A DNA stretch of 64,000 bases from Gnetum montanum (Eukaryota > Streptophyta > Gnetopsida > Gnetales > Gnetaceae), in contig MNCI01035621.1 of NCBI GenBank assembly GCA_015680685.1, positions 604,135 to 668,134 on the forward strand, written 5' to 3'. Position 1 is the stretch's first letter. Each line of letters opens with the position of its first letter. The translations under genes were made by a program, and so were the position numbers. Below, piece after piece: positions 10,410 to 22,246 of the stretch. A model generated the notes under the pieces. The model worked only from the letters and a program-made list of their open reading frames with translations. It was not told the DNA's origin and ran no database searches.

Positions 10410-10836
10410 TGTTGTAATTATTCTTTTTTGGATGTAGCTATAGGCATTGATGAAAAATTAACTCAACTAGAGACTAGTGGAAGACCAAATGAAAGACTCC
10501 AAAATAACTTAGTACAAAAAGAAAGAGTAGCAATTTAGAAATGAGAAAACAAACACCAAGCTTTCTAAGGTGGTACAGGTGCTAGATTTTCTAGCCTACA
10601 TCTATCATAAAACTCTCTCCAAATCCTATGAGTTAGAGTAATTTTATTAGTCAAAAGAAATTTACAAGGCTTCTTTACAATTTTGGACTGAGCATAACTC
10701 AAGCTCAAAATGATGGAAAAAATAGCTCTCATAGCATAATGAAAGAGGAATTATTATACCTTGTCCTACATAGAGACTCAAGAGATTCCCTGTTTCACAA
10801 AAATAAATCATAAAACTTTTACAAATCACAAAGCAT

Positions 10837-10882
<46 letters not shown>

Positions 10883-12697
10883 AATNTCTAGTTTTAAGCA
10901 TAGGAACAAAACTAGAATACAAAACTAAGCTCAATAGCTTCAATTTATAGCCATCATTCTCTCTAGTAATTTTTAGATTTGTTCATTTAGCCATTGAAAC
11001 TTTGATAAGGAAGTGCACGAGGAAATTTTCTATAGTTCTTACAAACTTATTATTGAGGAGCAGTTGAAGAAGATTCTCTCATACTAGTTTGAGCTTTCAT
11101 TACTACTTCTTTTGTGAGCTTTAGGTAAGTGTTAAAGCAAAGTAGAGGAGGAAGAAATAAATCTTTTCTTCTTAGCACAAATGGCTCTTCCTACAAAGGG
11201 AATGTGTTTTTGAAGTAACAGCTCTTGTAGCTCTAACTACTTTCCCTATAATAGTAATGGAATTTAGCTTGGGCTTTTATTAGCGATCCTTTTAATTTTA
11301 TAGACATGGCTTCTTCCTTTATAAAGAAAATTTATATAAAATTTGGCTCTACTGAAAAAAATAGCTTTTTCATGTAAGTCCTTTTTTTTATCCTCACAAA
11401 TATGTTATAGCCTTTTCTAGTGTAGCTAGTTTAAGGCTCCTTTATTTTATAGGCTTTGATCATGAGTTAATGTGGTAGAGTAACTAACAATCGTTCAAGC
11501 TCATTCTAATATGCACTTCCTTCCTTGATGACACGTCAAAGTGGCATTAGCAAAGTAGAAAAATGCTTTTGTTATTTGAGCTAACATGGAAGAGGTAGAC
11601 ATTAGATGAGCTTTATGAATCAAAATGGAACATGCTCATCTAGATGCAATTTTGCAAGTTGAAATTGCAATAGAGAGTGATGAGATAAATAAAAATCTTT
11701 TTACATATAGCTCAAGAACTATTTTAACATGACCCATCAAAGCTTATTTGTAAAATGCTAATATGTAGACCTTTATGTGAGAAGCTAAAAATTGAAGGTA
11801 GGTGAGTTGGAAAGTATGTTTTGGTGTATGTGTTTTTAATGTTTAATGCCTCAATCCCATAGATTTTAATGCCAAAGTAGAAAAGGAAAAGCTGACAAGG
11901 TAGAGCAACCTTTTACATTAAGCTTACGTGAAAGAGCTATACAAATGATCCTACAAGCTTGATTCTATTTTCTAGGCTAGATTAAAATCCAATATGCACA
12001 CATGTTTTTCTCTATACTTTAGCTTGTTCCTACAAAGCTTTTAATACAAATACTAATCTTACTTTAAAAACTGAACGACATGTGACATTTTCATTGTAGA
12101 ACTACGAATATTATCTTTAACAAGAGCTTTTTATGCTTACTCAACTAGGTTAATCTAGAGTAGAGAAAGTGATCTAGATGGAAATACAATAGTTTTTAAA
12201 TGCCAACATGGAAGAGTAGAAAAGAAAGTGCTTGAGTTAGATTAGAAGCAACTTGTTAAGATGATGTGGTAGATGAGAATCCATCATCTTGATTGGGAAA
12301 AGTCATCTAGATGAAACTAACTTCTGATTCTAAAAGTTAACTCAAAAAACTTAAAAACTTTAAACCCATGAGTTTATTCTTCCTTTATTCACTCTTTTAT
12401 AAAAGCTTTATGATGAAAGCTAGCCTAGAGAAGCTTATCTGAATCTAAAAAAATGATCTATATAGAAAAATCTTAGCTTCTAAATGTTCATGAGGCACAT
12501 ACACTTAAATACAAAAGATAAATGATGTGATACAAATGGTGAAGCTTATCTAGAGCTAAAGAGCTCATCTAGATGAAAATATAGCGTCATATAAATGCTG
12601 ACATTGCACTTCACACCTACAAATAATAGAAGGTCAACTCCACATAACATAAGAACTTAACCAAGAACAAAACACACACAACCTAAAATATGCAACA
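10410..12697 (-). repeat. E4 3' LTR
   Basis: It aligns along its length with 59949-62210, for example CTATAGGCA, TCAACTAGAGACTA, AGAAATTTACAAGGCTTC and AAGAACTTAACCAAG. Right after it, TAGCCTCATTTTTGGG is the minus-strand purine tract AAAAATGAGG expected next to a 3' LTR. A TATA-like motif lies at 10943-10949. One undetermined base is at 10886. Confidence 0.88.
10839..10874. repeat. (AG)n microsatellite
   Basis: About 18 AG units lie inside the E4 3' LTR. The matching place in the 5' LTR (near 60392) has only GAGAGAGA with interruptions, so the run expanded after insertion. Confidence 0.95.
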
Positions 12698-12914
12698 ATA
12701 GCCTCATTTTTGGGATTAAGTGAACTCCAAAAATAAATACAACTAGAACTATAGCTCAAAGAAAAAGACAAGCCAATAGAAATAACTATTGAAAAACTTT
12801 GGTCAAGCTTAAAAATTAAACTCATCATACATGTATTTCAACTTAAATAGGAACATAGAAAACACAACGTAAATATAGCTCATACAAATTAGGCATAACA
12901 AAGACACATTAATC
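12698..12914 (-). other. E4 internal end between 3' LTR and the E3 insertion
   Basis: This short AT-rich stretch has the polypurine tract next to the LTR. It joins 54595 once E3 is removed. No coding motif is visible. Confidence 0.6.
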
Positions 12915-14602
12915 TATTAGAGTTGGAAATCTTGGTTGCTAGAACAGAAACCCAAAAATCCAAGTGCACGAATAGTTTTAATCTTGAATCCCAAGGGTCT
13001 TCATAAATGGGATTCAAGGCACCTTGGATGGGCTTGCCAATCATCCAAGAACTTACAAAAGTATAAATAGAAACATAAATGACTTTGGAAATAGAAATAG
13101 AAATGAAGTTGAAAAAAAAAATGGAAATGAAGATGAAAACAAAAATGAAAATAAAGTGAAAGTTGCAAATTTGAAATGAAAACGAATTCAAAAATGAAAG
13201 TGTGAACTAAACATTGCACATCATGAATAATAACTTTATTCAAATAAAAATAAAGAATATGGTTCAAAAAGTACAATTTTTTTTCTAAGAGCATCAAAAG
13301 TTGCTTGTAGGAGCTTGAAGTCTATTGGAGAAAGTAGGGTGTGTTCTATGGCAACTCCACAATCTAGTTTCTTCCCAACTCAAGTTTCCAGCAGTGTTCC
13401 ATTGGCTTTTACTAGGGTCTACAATGTGGCCATCAAAATGGATATTTACTTTTTTGGTGTAATGGCAGCTACATGGAAGTCTCTATGCCTAGTGTAGTAC
13501 TAGTTTCTACTACCAAAAAGAATTGTTGTAAGGTTGTAATTGGTTTAGGATCGTAGTGAAAACACCAAAAGTTGCTACTATGTGTGAAAGCTTGGAAGCG
13601 ATGTAAAAGGTTATAAATTTCCCTAAGTGTTGGAATTGGAATATAGTGTTTACATTTGGTATATATAGGATGGATGTGTCTATTTTTGAATTTGTACACT
13701 ACTATCATGATTGTTGACAGATTGGTGTCAATTTGTAGGTGCAATGACTATAATATCTGAGCATAGTTACTATTTATTGTAAGTCCCACTACATGTACAA
13801 AACCCATCCATTTACTATAAATAGTAAATGGACTTTTGTGACTATGTTAACACCATTTTTACTATGTTTGTGTTTGTGAATTTTTCCATGTGCAAGTGTA
13901 ACGATTATCAAATCTCAATGTAGTTACCATTTATAGTAAGTCTAGTACATGCTACAACCACAAACCCCATCAATTTACTATTTATAGTAAATGGATTTTT
14001 GTGACCATTCTCAATATGTTGGCTTTGGTGAACAACACTAAGGTTATTGGAAAATTCTAAAGGTAGTGGAAAATGGAAAAACTAGAAATGTTGAAAAAAG
14101 TTGGAAACTACTGGAAAAAGGTTGGAAGCTACTGGAAAATCTTGTCTACATTAGCTATAGAAGACTTCTAATGAATATTCTAGTCATTTTTGGAGAAATG
14201 GAAATTCCAATAATTCTAGTGTTGCACTTATATTGCATCTTGGTGGTGACTATGATGGCCATTTTCATCTTTTGGAATGAAATAGAACTTCTTGTCTATT
14301 GTAGTACTAGTTGGAGTTAATGGCTCTAGCATAGTTGAGGTTATACCCCTACAAAAAACCATGGAAATTCCAATTTTATCCATTCCAAAGGTTTCTTTGG
14401 CCTTTCCAAGCTTAAATATGGATATCAGGTACCTTTTCCTACTTGGGAAGCAAGGATGTAACAAATTTTGAAGCATTTTTTGGCTCCAAAAAGTTGAAGT
14501 ATGCAAGATTATAACTCATGGACTACATACCTAACATTTGCAATAAATATTTACCCTAAGTTTGGAAATGAATGTTGCAACATGAATTTTGATGGTGTTT
14601 CA
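12915..14602 (-). repeat. E3 3' LTR
   Basis: It begins TATTAGAGTTGGAAATC (expected TG decayed to TA) and ends GGTGTTTCA. The following TGGTTCCTCTTTGTTGATG matches the sequence after the E2 3' LTR. TATATATA for the minus strand lies at 13660-13667. The inverted repeat CTTGGATG/CATCCAAG at 13023-13049 is the stem-loop homologous to that of E1. Confidence 0.88.
13808..13831. repeat. 24-bp palindrome in E3 U3
   Basis: CCATTTACTAT and ATAGTAAATGG form perfect 11-bp arms around AA. Variants recur near 13974-13994, 53835 and 53996-54014 in the two LTRs. Confidence 0.85.
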
Positions 14603-15661
14603 TTGGTTCCTCTTTGTTGATGTCTAGAGGATTAACCCGAGAGGCATCAACAAGGAATACAAAATACCACTACAGTTCCACCACCAATGTTCCCCCTTCA
14701 TGCTTAATTTAGTAGTATCGAACCATGCCCAAGAGTGCTCATGATGATGGGATGAGCGTATGATGGGATGATAGGTAATGAGATGATATGGAAATGATCA
14801 TGAAGGCTAACAATGCATTCCAGCACTAACATCACGGCTATAGTATGGCATAGGCATGTTGATCAATCCATTTGGGCTTCACACTTTGTGCTTTGAACTA
14901 TGCTTTACTCAGCAAATGCATTTGAGGAACCAACAGCTTGTTCCAAGGTTAGTTTGATCATTAGGATTCTCTTTTTGCATGTTTGGAGTTGTTGATTTGT
15001 TCTTTGGGCTTCATTGGCTATTCAACTTCTTGGAAATTTGCTTTCCTTATTTTTTGTGGGGTGAAAGATTCATTGGGTTTCTCTTACCAATGCTAGTTTT
15101 TATTTGGTTTTACCCATTGAGTGATATGTGTTACACTCAATGGACATTATATTTTTCCACTAAATGAGACGTGTTACATTTTATGGACTTGAACGTGGAG
15201 CATGATAAAGGGATGTTGTACAATCATAGTGCATGAATGTCAAAAATTAATCAACATTGCCATCTAAGGTAAGGAATATTATAATCAGGCTACAAGGTTG
15301 GGATTAAGGGAATGGTAATGAAAATGATATGAAACAAGCACTCTTAGTACAACAAGACAAACTTAGTAAATCTTGCACATCAAGGTCACATGGTGACTTG
15401 TTTTCGTAGTGAGTTGTACCTCCATGATGACTCTAGGCTTCATCCTACAAGCATAACTCCAAGAGCACAAGAAAAACCAAGAAAAGAAAACATGTTGTTA
15501 CAATGAAATACATAAGGCCACATAGAATGATGAATGAAACTAGGCTACCAAGGTCACCAATGTTGCTAGTTTAAGGCTATGGAAGGCCATGTTTCTAGTT
15601 TAAGGCCTTGGTGGGCCATGTTGCTAGTTTAAGCCCTTGGCAAGCCATGGAAAGCAGGCTC
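14603..15661 (-). other. E3 spacer between pol and 3' LTR, with three GGCC hairpin units
   Basis: The LTR-proximal part matches the E2 spacer (for example ACCCGAGAGGCATCAACAA against ACCCGAAAGACGTCGACAA). At 15566-15650 three units read CTAGTTTAA followed by GGCT/GGCC, GGCC/GGCC and GCCC/AGCC stems around six-base loops. I see no gene. Confidence 0.6.
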
Positions 15662-18600
15662 ACTTGTTGGTTTTTGTTAGATGCATGTAATAAGGCTTTA
15701 GATAGGAATGATTAACTGGATTGGCCAACTCATTTCCATCTATGTCTACTATCCTGTAGGCCCCATTGTCATAGGCCTTGCTAATCAAAAAAGATCCTTT
15801 CCAATTGGCTAAGAATATTTCTTGCATGCTCATGGATAGCTTTGAGGATCATGTCCCCTTCCTTGATCTTGCACTTGCCCAAGTTATGGTGGTGCTGCAA
15901 TTTCTGCCTTTTGTAGTAGCATTTGATATGAGTAAGCATTCACACATTCTGCTCCACCACCAAATCTGGGTCCATAGCATGCTACTCCTTACCCTATTCA
16001 TTATTGATGAAGTTAGATAGGACCACTTAGAGAGATGGTACCTACAATTCAAGAGGAAAAATAATTTTAGAATCATAGACAAGGCTATATGGGATTACAC
16101 CTATTATAGTATGGTATGTTATTCTCCAAGTCCAAAGTGCATGGACAAGCTACTCATGCCACTTGTGGTTGCTATTATTCAACATCTTCTTGAGTGAGTT
16201 GATGATGGCCTTGTTTTTTGCTTCAACTTGTCCATTGGCTTAAGGGTAGTAAGATGATGAGAAAGAATGCTTAATTTCTAGGTGATGATAGAAATATTTC
16301 ATTTTCTAACTACTAAACTATGGTATATTATTTGTGACTATGGTCATAGGGATTCCAAAATGGGCTACTATATTATCCAAGATGAATCTATAGACTTGTT
16401 TAAATGTAGTATTCCTTAGGGGAATAGCCTCAATCAACTTAATAAAGTGTTTGATTGTTGTGATGATGGAGCCATGTCTTGTGGAAGACTTAGGTGTTAT
16501 AGGTCTAATGATATCCAAACACCATTGTTGAAATGACCAAGTTATCTGAGTAGTGTGCAACTCAATTGGTAGTACATGCATGAGGTTTCTATGCCACTAG
16601 CATATATCACAAGTGTTAAACTTCTGTAGATAATAATTTTTCCATATAGGGCCAATAATAGCCTAGCCATCTAATCTTAGAGGCCATAGATCTAGGTCTT
16701 ATATGTCCTGTACAAACACCCTCATGAACCTACTCTAGGACTTGGCTTTAGTTTTACACAAGAACACTAACAATATGTCATCATAGGACTATTGACATAA
16801 TGTGTTATCACATACTATAACATACTATTTTGATCATTTATGTACAATGTCCTTTTGAATAGTAATCAGGCCTTGTAAAGATTCAACATGCATAAGGTAA
16901 AATTTGATATTGTCATACCACTGCCTTATAAGAGAAGTATGAAGCATGGCCACAAAGGTATCCTTAGTGCTCTACATGATGGGAATAGCATAGTCTATAT
17001 TCAATGTGGGAAACTTGCTAAACACATCTAGCATCACACTAAGGACTAGCATTGCAATGGCATTGGCCATAGTATTCTTAGTTTAGAATACATGTTGGAT
17101 ATCAATGTCTATAAATCGTTACATTAATTGCTTTCCTAGGTCATAATAAGGTTTCAAGTGTTTGTCTTTACATGTATAAACCTGAATTACTTGGTTAAAC
17201 ATAAGTTGTGAATCACCCTTGACCCTTAAATGCTTGATTCCTAGGTCATTAGCTACCATCATCCCCTTGATCAAACCTTCATACTCTGCTATGGTGTTGA
17301 TGCATGGGAACTTGAAATGATAAGTGAAGGGTTGGATTTAACTAGATGAAAGGTTATAATGGCAAAAAAACTAGCCCCATGGGTAGTTGAAACTTAAACA
17401 AAGTACATGACCACCTCATAACCCTTGGGCACATGGCTAATGGTGTTGCCATGTTCATCTGAAAACTTAGGATCTATGGTTACATGGTCATCAATAGGTG
17501 AAACTATAAGTTGTACGACTATAGCTTAACCTTTTTTTGAGGATTTGGAAATGTAATAAAGGTCAAACTCCACTATTATGAATTTTCATCGAGCTATACA
17601 AATACTCTCATAGATGTTGGTTGTTATGGTTGTAAGTATGTTATCTTTGTAAATGATGTTGACTTGGCTTTGAAAGAGGTAGTCTCTTCATTTCTTCAAT
17701 GAGAATACTAGTGCTAGACAATAATTCTCTAGTTTAGTATATAGGGTCATTTGGGTAACTAATTCATGAATAAGGTAGTATACTATTATCTCTGCTCCAT
17801 CATCTTGTTTCTGATAGAGTATAGAGGCAATAGACACATTAGAAATGGAAAGGTGGATGTAAAATAGTTTACTCTCTTGTGGAGGATAGACTATTGATAA
17901 TTGTGCTAACTCTTTCTTAGGGTTTCAAAGGCCTCTTAACACTAACTTATCCACTCATAGTGAACTCCTCTCTTAAGCAAGTGTTGCATGGATTTTAACT
18001 TATCAGTAAGTGTAGTGATGAACCTACAAATAAATTGCAATCTACCTTGCAATCCTAGAAGCTCCTTAAGATTAGTAGGTGTTGCCATGTTGGATATGGT
18101 CTTAACCTTTTCAAGATTGACATGTATCATTGCTTCAAACACTACAAAGCCAAGCATCTTACCAATCTTGACACCAAAAACATACTTCTTGGGATTAAGC
18201 CTAGCTCATATTTGAAGCATCATTTAAGCATAAGAGCTAGGTCATTAGCATGGTTATTGATGATTTTAGACTTAATGGCTATATCATCTACATAATCATC
18301 AAGAAAACTTAGCATGTAACCACTAAAGATATACATCATGACTAGTTGGCACATTACTATAGTGTTCTTAAGGACAAAATGTATCATGATATAGTAAAAG
18401 ATACTCCAAGGGATCATGAAGGTATTACTGAGTTGGTTCTCTTGGTTAATACTAATCTGCTTGTATCCTAAGAACCAATCCATGAAGGATAACAAGGCAT
18501 GTCCAACCATAGTATCAATATGTTGATCAATACTAGGCAAAGGAAAGTCATCCTTGATGATTGCCTTTTTTAGGTCTCAAAGACTAATACAAATATGAAT

Positions 18601-19056
18601 ACTCCCAATTTTCTTAGAGACTACCACTATGTTGGACATCCATTCTGCATAATCAATAGCTCTAATGAAACTAGCTTGGTAGAGATTTATGATCTCATCA
18701 TGAATTACTAGGGGCAAATTAAGTCTAATCTTATGCACTCTTTGCTTGACTAGTCTAATGTTAGGATGAAGTATGATTTTGTGCTAGACTAAATAGGGAT
18801 CTAGACCTAGCATATCATCATATGACTAGGCAAAGGCCTTAATATGATCTCATAGGACTTGGGTGATGTCTTGAGCCTGTTGAGGTTCTAGTGAGGAACT
18901 TATTTTCAGAGTTTTCTCCTCACCACTATATGTCATTACAGGAACCTCAACAAGAGAGTCTTCAATATTATCTCCAACCTCTAGATCAAGGATTTTAACT
19001 AGGTTTTTAGGATACTAGAGGTTTTTAAATTGAGGCTATGTGGTTGACAAGACTAT
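15662..19056 (-). pseudogene. pol: E3 pol: reverse transcriptase, RNase H, integrase (heavily decayed)
   Basis: The minus strand, from 19056 downward, holds a reverse transcriptase with SIDQHIDT, HALLSFMDWFLGY and the catalytic DDYVDDIA (near 18280). The thumb follows (KELLGLQGRLQFICRF, 17942-18157), then decayed RNase H sequence. The integrase core is at 16318-16581 (IPLRNTT, AHFGIPMTIVTNN), and the C-terminal end at about 15665-15730 contains ELANPVNHSYLKPYY. The order and many residues match E2 22247-25647. Stops and frameshifts are everywhere and the protein cannot be made. The upstream end is cut off by the E2 insertion. Confidence 0.85.
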
Positions 19057-20601
19057 TGTAACGACGGAAAATGTCGGTAGCTAGAAAATACCAAACAAAA
19101 TCTTGTGTACATAGTTTTAACCACGGATCCTTGTGAGGGCTATGCTGGAAAAACAAATCTGCGGTGCCCTGAATGGTCTTGTTGATCAGACAGGGACTTA
19201 CTAATTAGTAAACTGATGGAGATTAAAAATATTTTGTGGAACGATATGATTTGGCGAGTCACGAAATGAGAGAAAAGCGATGTAGATGAATGGTAACGAT
19301 GATGATAGCGTCAACACGACAACAGGAATCAAACACGAGAGAAACGCGTGATTGCAAGATCTATAGTTTGACCCGGGAAAATAAGTATTTTGTATATTCA
19401 AGTTACACTAGGGAGACCCCGATTGTTTTGTATAAAGCAAACACAAAGCAACAAGAAAACAAGGAAACTGTCTGAGCAGAAGTGCAGAATAGAATCCGAT
19501 CTACCTTATAGGCTGGAGAAGGGATGCAAGGAAGGTCAAGTTCTGACGTCTATTGATCAATTGCTTCTGATCAATAGAAACTCACAAACCACACCAGATG
19601 AGATCTGGATCTCTGATCTGCTCCTTTTGCCTTAGGTAGTCTCTGCTCGGAGCTGCAGATAATCGCCAATGGAGAAAGTTGTATCTTCACCAAAGGGGAA
19701 TCGCTCTTACTGCCAATGCTCAAGCTAAGTGTCTCTTGTCCCTATCTCTCTGTTGTTGTCCTTTTCTGTCGTCTATTTTCGTCGTACTCTTTTCTTCGCC
19801 AACTGGGATATTTATAGGTTTGACGATATGTGGAGAAGGCACAACTGTGATGACACGTGTTTCAAAAATTTTAGAAGATCGCTGACTTGACCATCCTTGT
19901 GTTGAAACCTGTATCTACGCACAATACACGCATCTGCGTATTGTGTGTATGAGTGACAAATGTGGGTCGGGCATGTCTCAGCTGATTTTGGGCTACATTA
20001 TTCTCGTACGCATTGTGTTGCGTACAAGAGCGTAATAAAGCATGAAGACAATAGATTCCAGCTACTTTACACTCATTTATGCTGCCGTGCGTAGTGAAGC
20101 GTAACAAATGATTATTTTGACAATGACTTATGCTGACACACGCTGCGTTGCATAACGAGCGTAAGGCAGCCAATATGTAAAGAAAAAGAAAGGTGTTGAT
20201 CTCTTATGTGTCGTTGATCTCTATTTGACTTTTTCAACGCTCATTACGCTGCCGTGCGTACTAAGCATAAACTCGGCCTTCGACAAAAGACTTAGCCAAA
20301 ATATACAAGAAGTCGCATATTACGCTGCTTAGGCCTTAGGCTTTGCCAAAGCTACTGAAGTAAGCTGCCTTTGAATGTCGGACTATGTTACGCAAAGCAT
20401 CATTATGCTATGTTGTATGCTATAGCGTAAATAATGGAAACATAGTGAGATAAGAAATCCTCAAAGGGAAGTCGAAGTCTTGATGTTGCACGCCTCATTG
20501 CCTTTCCCTATCTTGTTCTTCTTTCTGGAATTCTGTCATGTACTCGTGCCCGAATCACAAATCTTTGCCTAAGGCCAACTCACAATTTTCTCGGTGTTTC
20601 A
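19057..20601 (-). repeat. E2 3' LTR
   Basis: It starts TGTAACGACGGAAAATG and ends CGGTGTTTCA. The minus-strand TATAAATA box is at 19809-19816. The U5 stem-loop CCCTG/CAGGG is at 19167-19195. U3 carries many ACGC/GCGT motifs in opposed pairs, for example near 20013-20033 and 20236-20272. Confidence 0.95.
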
Positions 20602-20618
20602 ATGGCCCTTCTTTGTTG
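20602..20618 (-). promoter_or_regulatory. E2 polypurine tract
   Basis: Immediately upstream of the 3' LTR the minus strand reads CAACAAAGAAGGGCCAT. It is purine-rich and is shared in position with E3 (CAACAAAGAGGAACCAA). It should prime plus-strand DNA synthesis. Confidence 0.65.
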
Positions 20619-22246
20619 AAGGTTAGAGGGCCTACCCGAAAGACGTCGACAAAGAATGCAAAACACCAGAGAGGCAAAAGCACTAATAGCGTTCATCAAT
20701 GGCTATTCAAGCATCACCCTATCAACATAGAGGGGCAAAGATGGAGGTATTAGGAGATAGGATGATTTGGCAGGAAACATGTTCGGGGAAGACTCAAATG
20801 AAGCAGGATGACAGAAGTATGGAATACACTCATTGAACACACAAAAACATATGCATACTTATGTTAATAGAAATGCTTTTAGACGAGCATAGCGCATCAG
20901 TCTAAGATTTCTCTGTTATAGACTATAGCAAGAATGCTTGTAAAAGGAGCACAACGCATCACTTCTGCGATGTCTCTGCTATGACACGTAATTGCGTTGT
21001 GTCAGTTTATGGACTTGATTGCAATGCGAGTGCGGAAAATGGGTGCGTGCATATGTATCTTTTGCATACATGATAGGTATGAAGCAAAGTAGGAGCTAAA
21101 GGTAGGATTATAAGGTGAAGAGGGATATGCTTCTAAGTGGACAGGCTAACCCGAGCAGCCATTTCAAAACGTTGTTCGTACTTCACCACTTAGATGAATG
21201 CACCTTTGGACGACATCCTTGAAGCAAGTAACTTGCAACCAAAGAAGAAAACATAGGATACCATTGCTTGTCTTAACAACAGGCAAGGTTGTTGAAATGA
21301 GTGTTGACAGAGGCGAGATGAAGTAATCGGGCCATGAAGGAGGAACTGTAGCACGAGGCCAGAGTCTTCAGCCTTGACGCTCAGCCCAACATATCACTAC
21401 CAAAGATCATCAGACTCGGCACACCTGACTGGTTATGTAAAGAACCAGCCAGATGAATCTGTGAAGCCAGGGTTTGATAACGATGATGAGCGAAGATCCC
21501 CAAAGTCACAATTGATGGGAATGCCTTTGGGGCTCTGGGTGGCAGAACTAACCTCTCAGAGGTACCACCGCTAGAATGGGCGCGGTGACGGTATCTCCGA
21601 GGGGTCAGTAGTATGCCCTTCGGCACATCCGAGGAATCAGTAGGATGTCGGTGGGGCAGCGATGCTGGGATTGTCCCAGTATCCCACCCCGCTTGATGTG
21701 AAGCTACACAGAGATGATTATGCTCGCTTGATTTGGATGGTGGCAGCCTGTAAGTTCTAGTTTTAAGTCCTGGTAGACTGTCGTTGCTGGTTTTAAGTCT
21801 CAGTAGACCATGGTCCCAGTTTAAAGTCTGGGCGGATCGAGAAATGCTAGTTTTACGTTGTAGCGGACAATGGCGGGGCTGATTTAAGGTCTCAGCAGAC
21901 CATGCTGTGGATGCCAGTTTCGCATCATGACCCAAGGACAAATCTTTGCTGGTTTTACATCTCAGCAGACAGTTGCTTACCTTTGCCAGTTTTATGTCAT
22001 GATGGACAGCTGGTGCCAGTTTAGCGTCGCGGTGGACGCCTGCAAAAGATGCCAGTTTTTCATCTTGGCGGACCTGTACAACATTGGCAGTTTTACGTCT
22101 TAGCGGACAGTTACAACTTTCCAGTTTAGCGTCGTGGTGGACGGTCAGTACCAGTTTAGCGTCGTGGCAGACGCGTGCAAGGAATGTCAGTTTAACGTCA
22201 TAGCGGAAGATGGTTGCCATACCTGATATTCACACTGGAGATGCCA
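20619..22246 (-). other. E2 spacer between pol and 3' LTR
   Basis: It holds the hairpin array at 21752-22210. A minus-strand frame at 21381-22220 (279 codons) is open through the array and therefore spells a repeated (H/R)xDAKLA peptide. I think the frame is a by-product of the repeats, because E3 shows no matching frame. A coding role cannot be excluded. Confidence 0.5.
21752..22210. repeat. Array of about fourteen GTC/GAC hairpin units (E2)
   Basis: Units begin (C/T)AGTTTT or (T)GGTTTT and form 4-5 bp stems around six bases. Examples: AGTC/GACT near 21760, GGTC/GACC near 21886, TGTC/GACA near 22000, GCGTC/GACGC near 22023 and 22160, CGTC/GACG near 22125. The base next to the GTC/GAC core changes in step on both sides in these units. 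About half of the other units have one mismatch. Spacing is 25-45 bp and irregular. Confidence 0.8.

Noticed and set aside
10839-10943. Low-complexity Leu/Ser frame over the AG run
   Set aside because: Translation of a microsatellite; no gene.
21381-22220. 279-codon minus-strand protein with repeated DAKLA
   Set aside because: The repetition is produced by the hairpin array reading in frame; E3 has no such frame. Kept only as a remark in the spacer entry.
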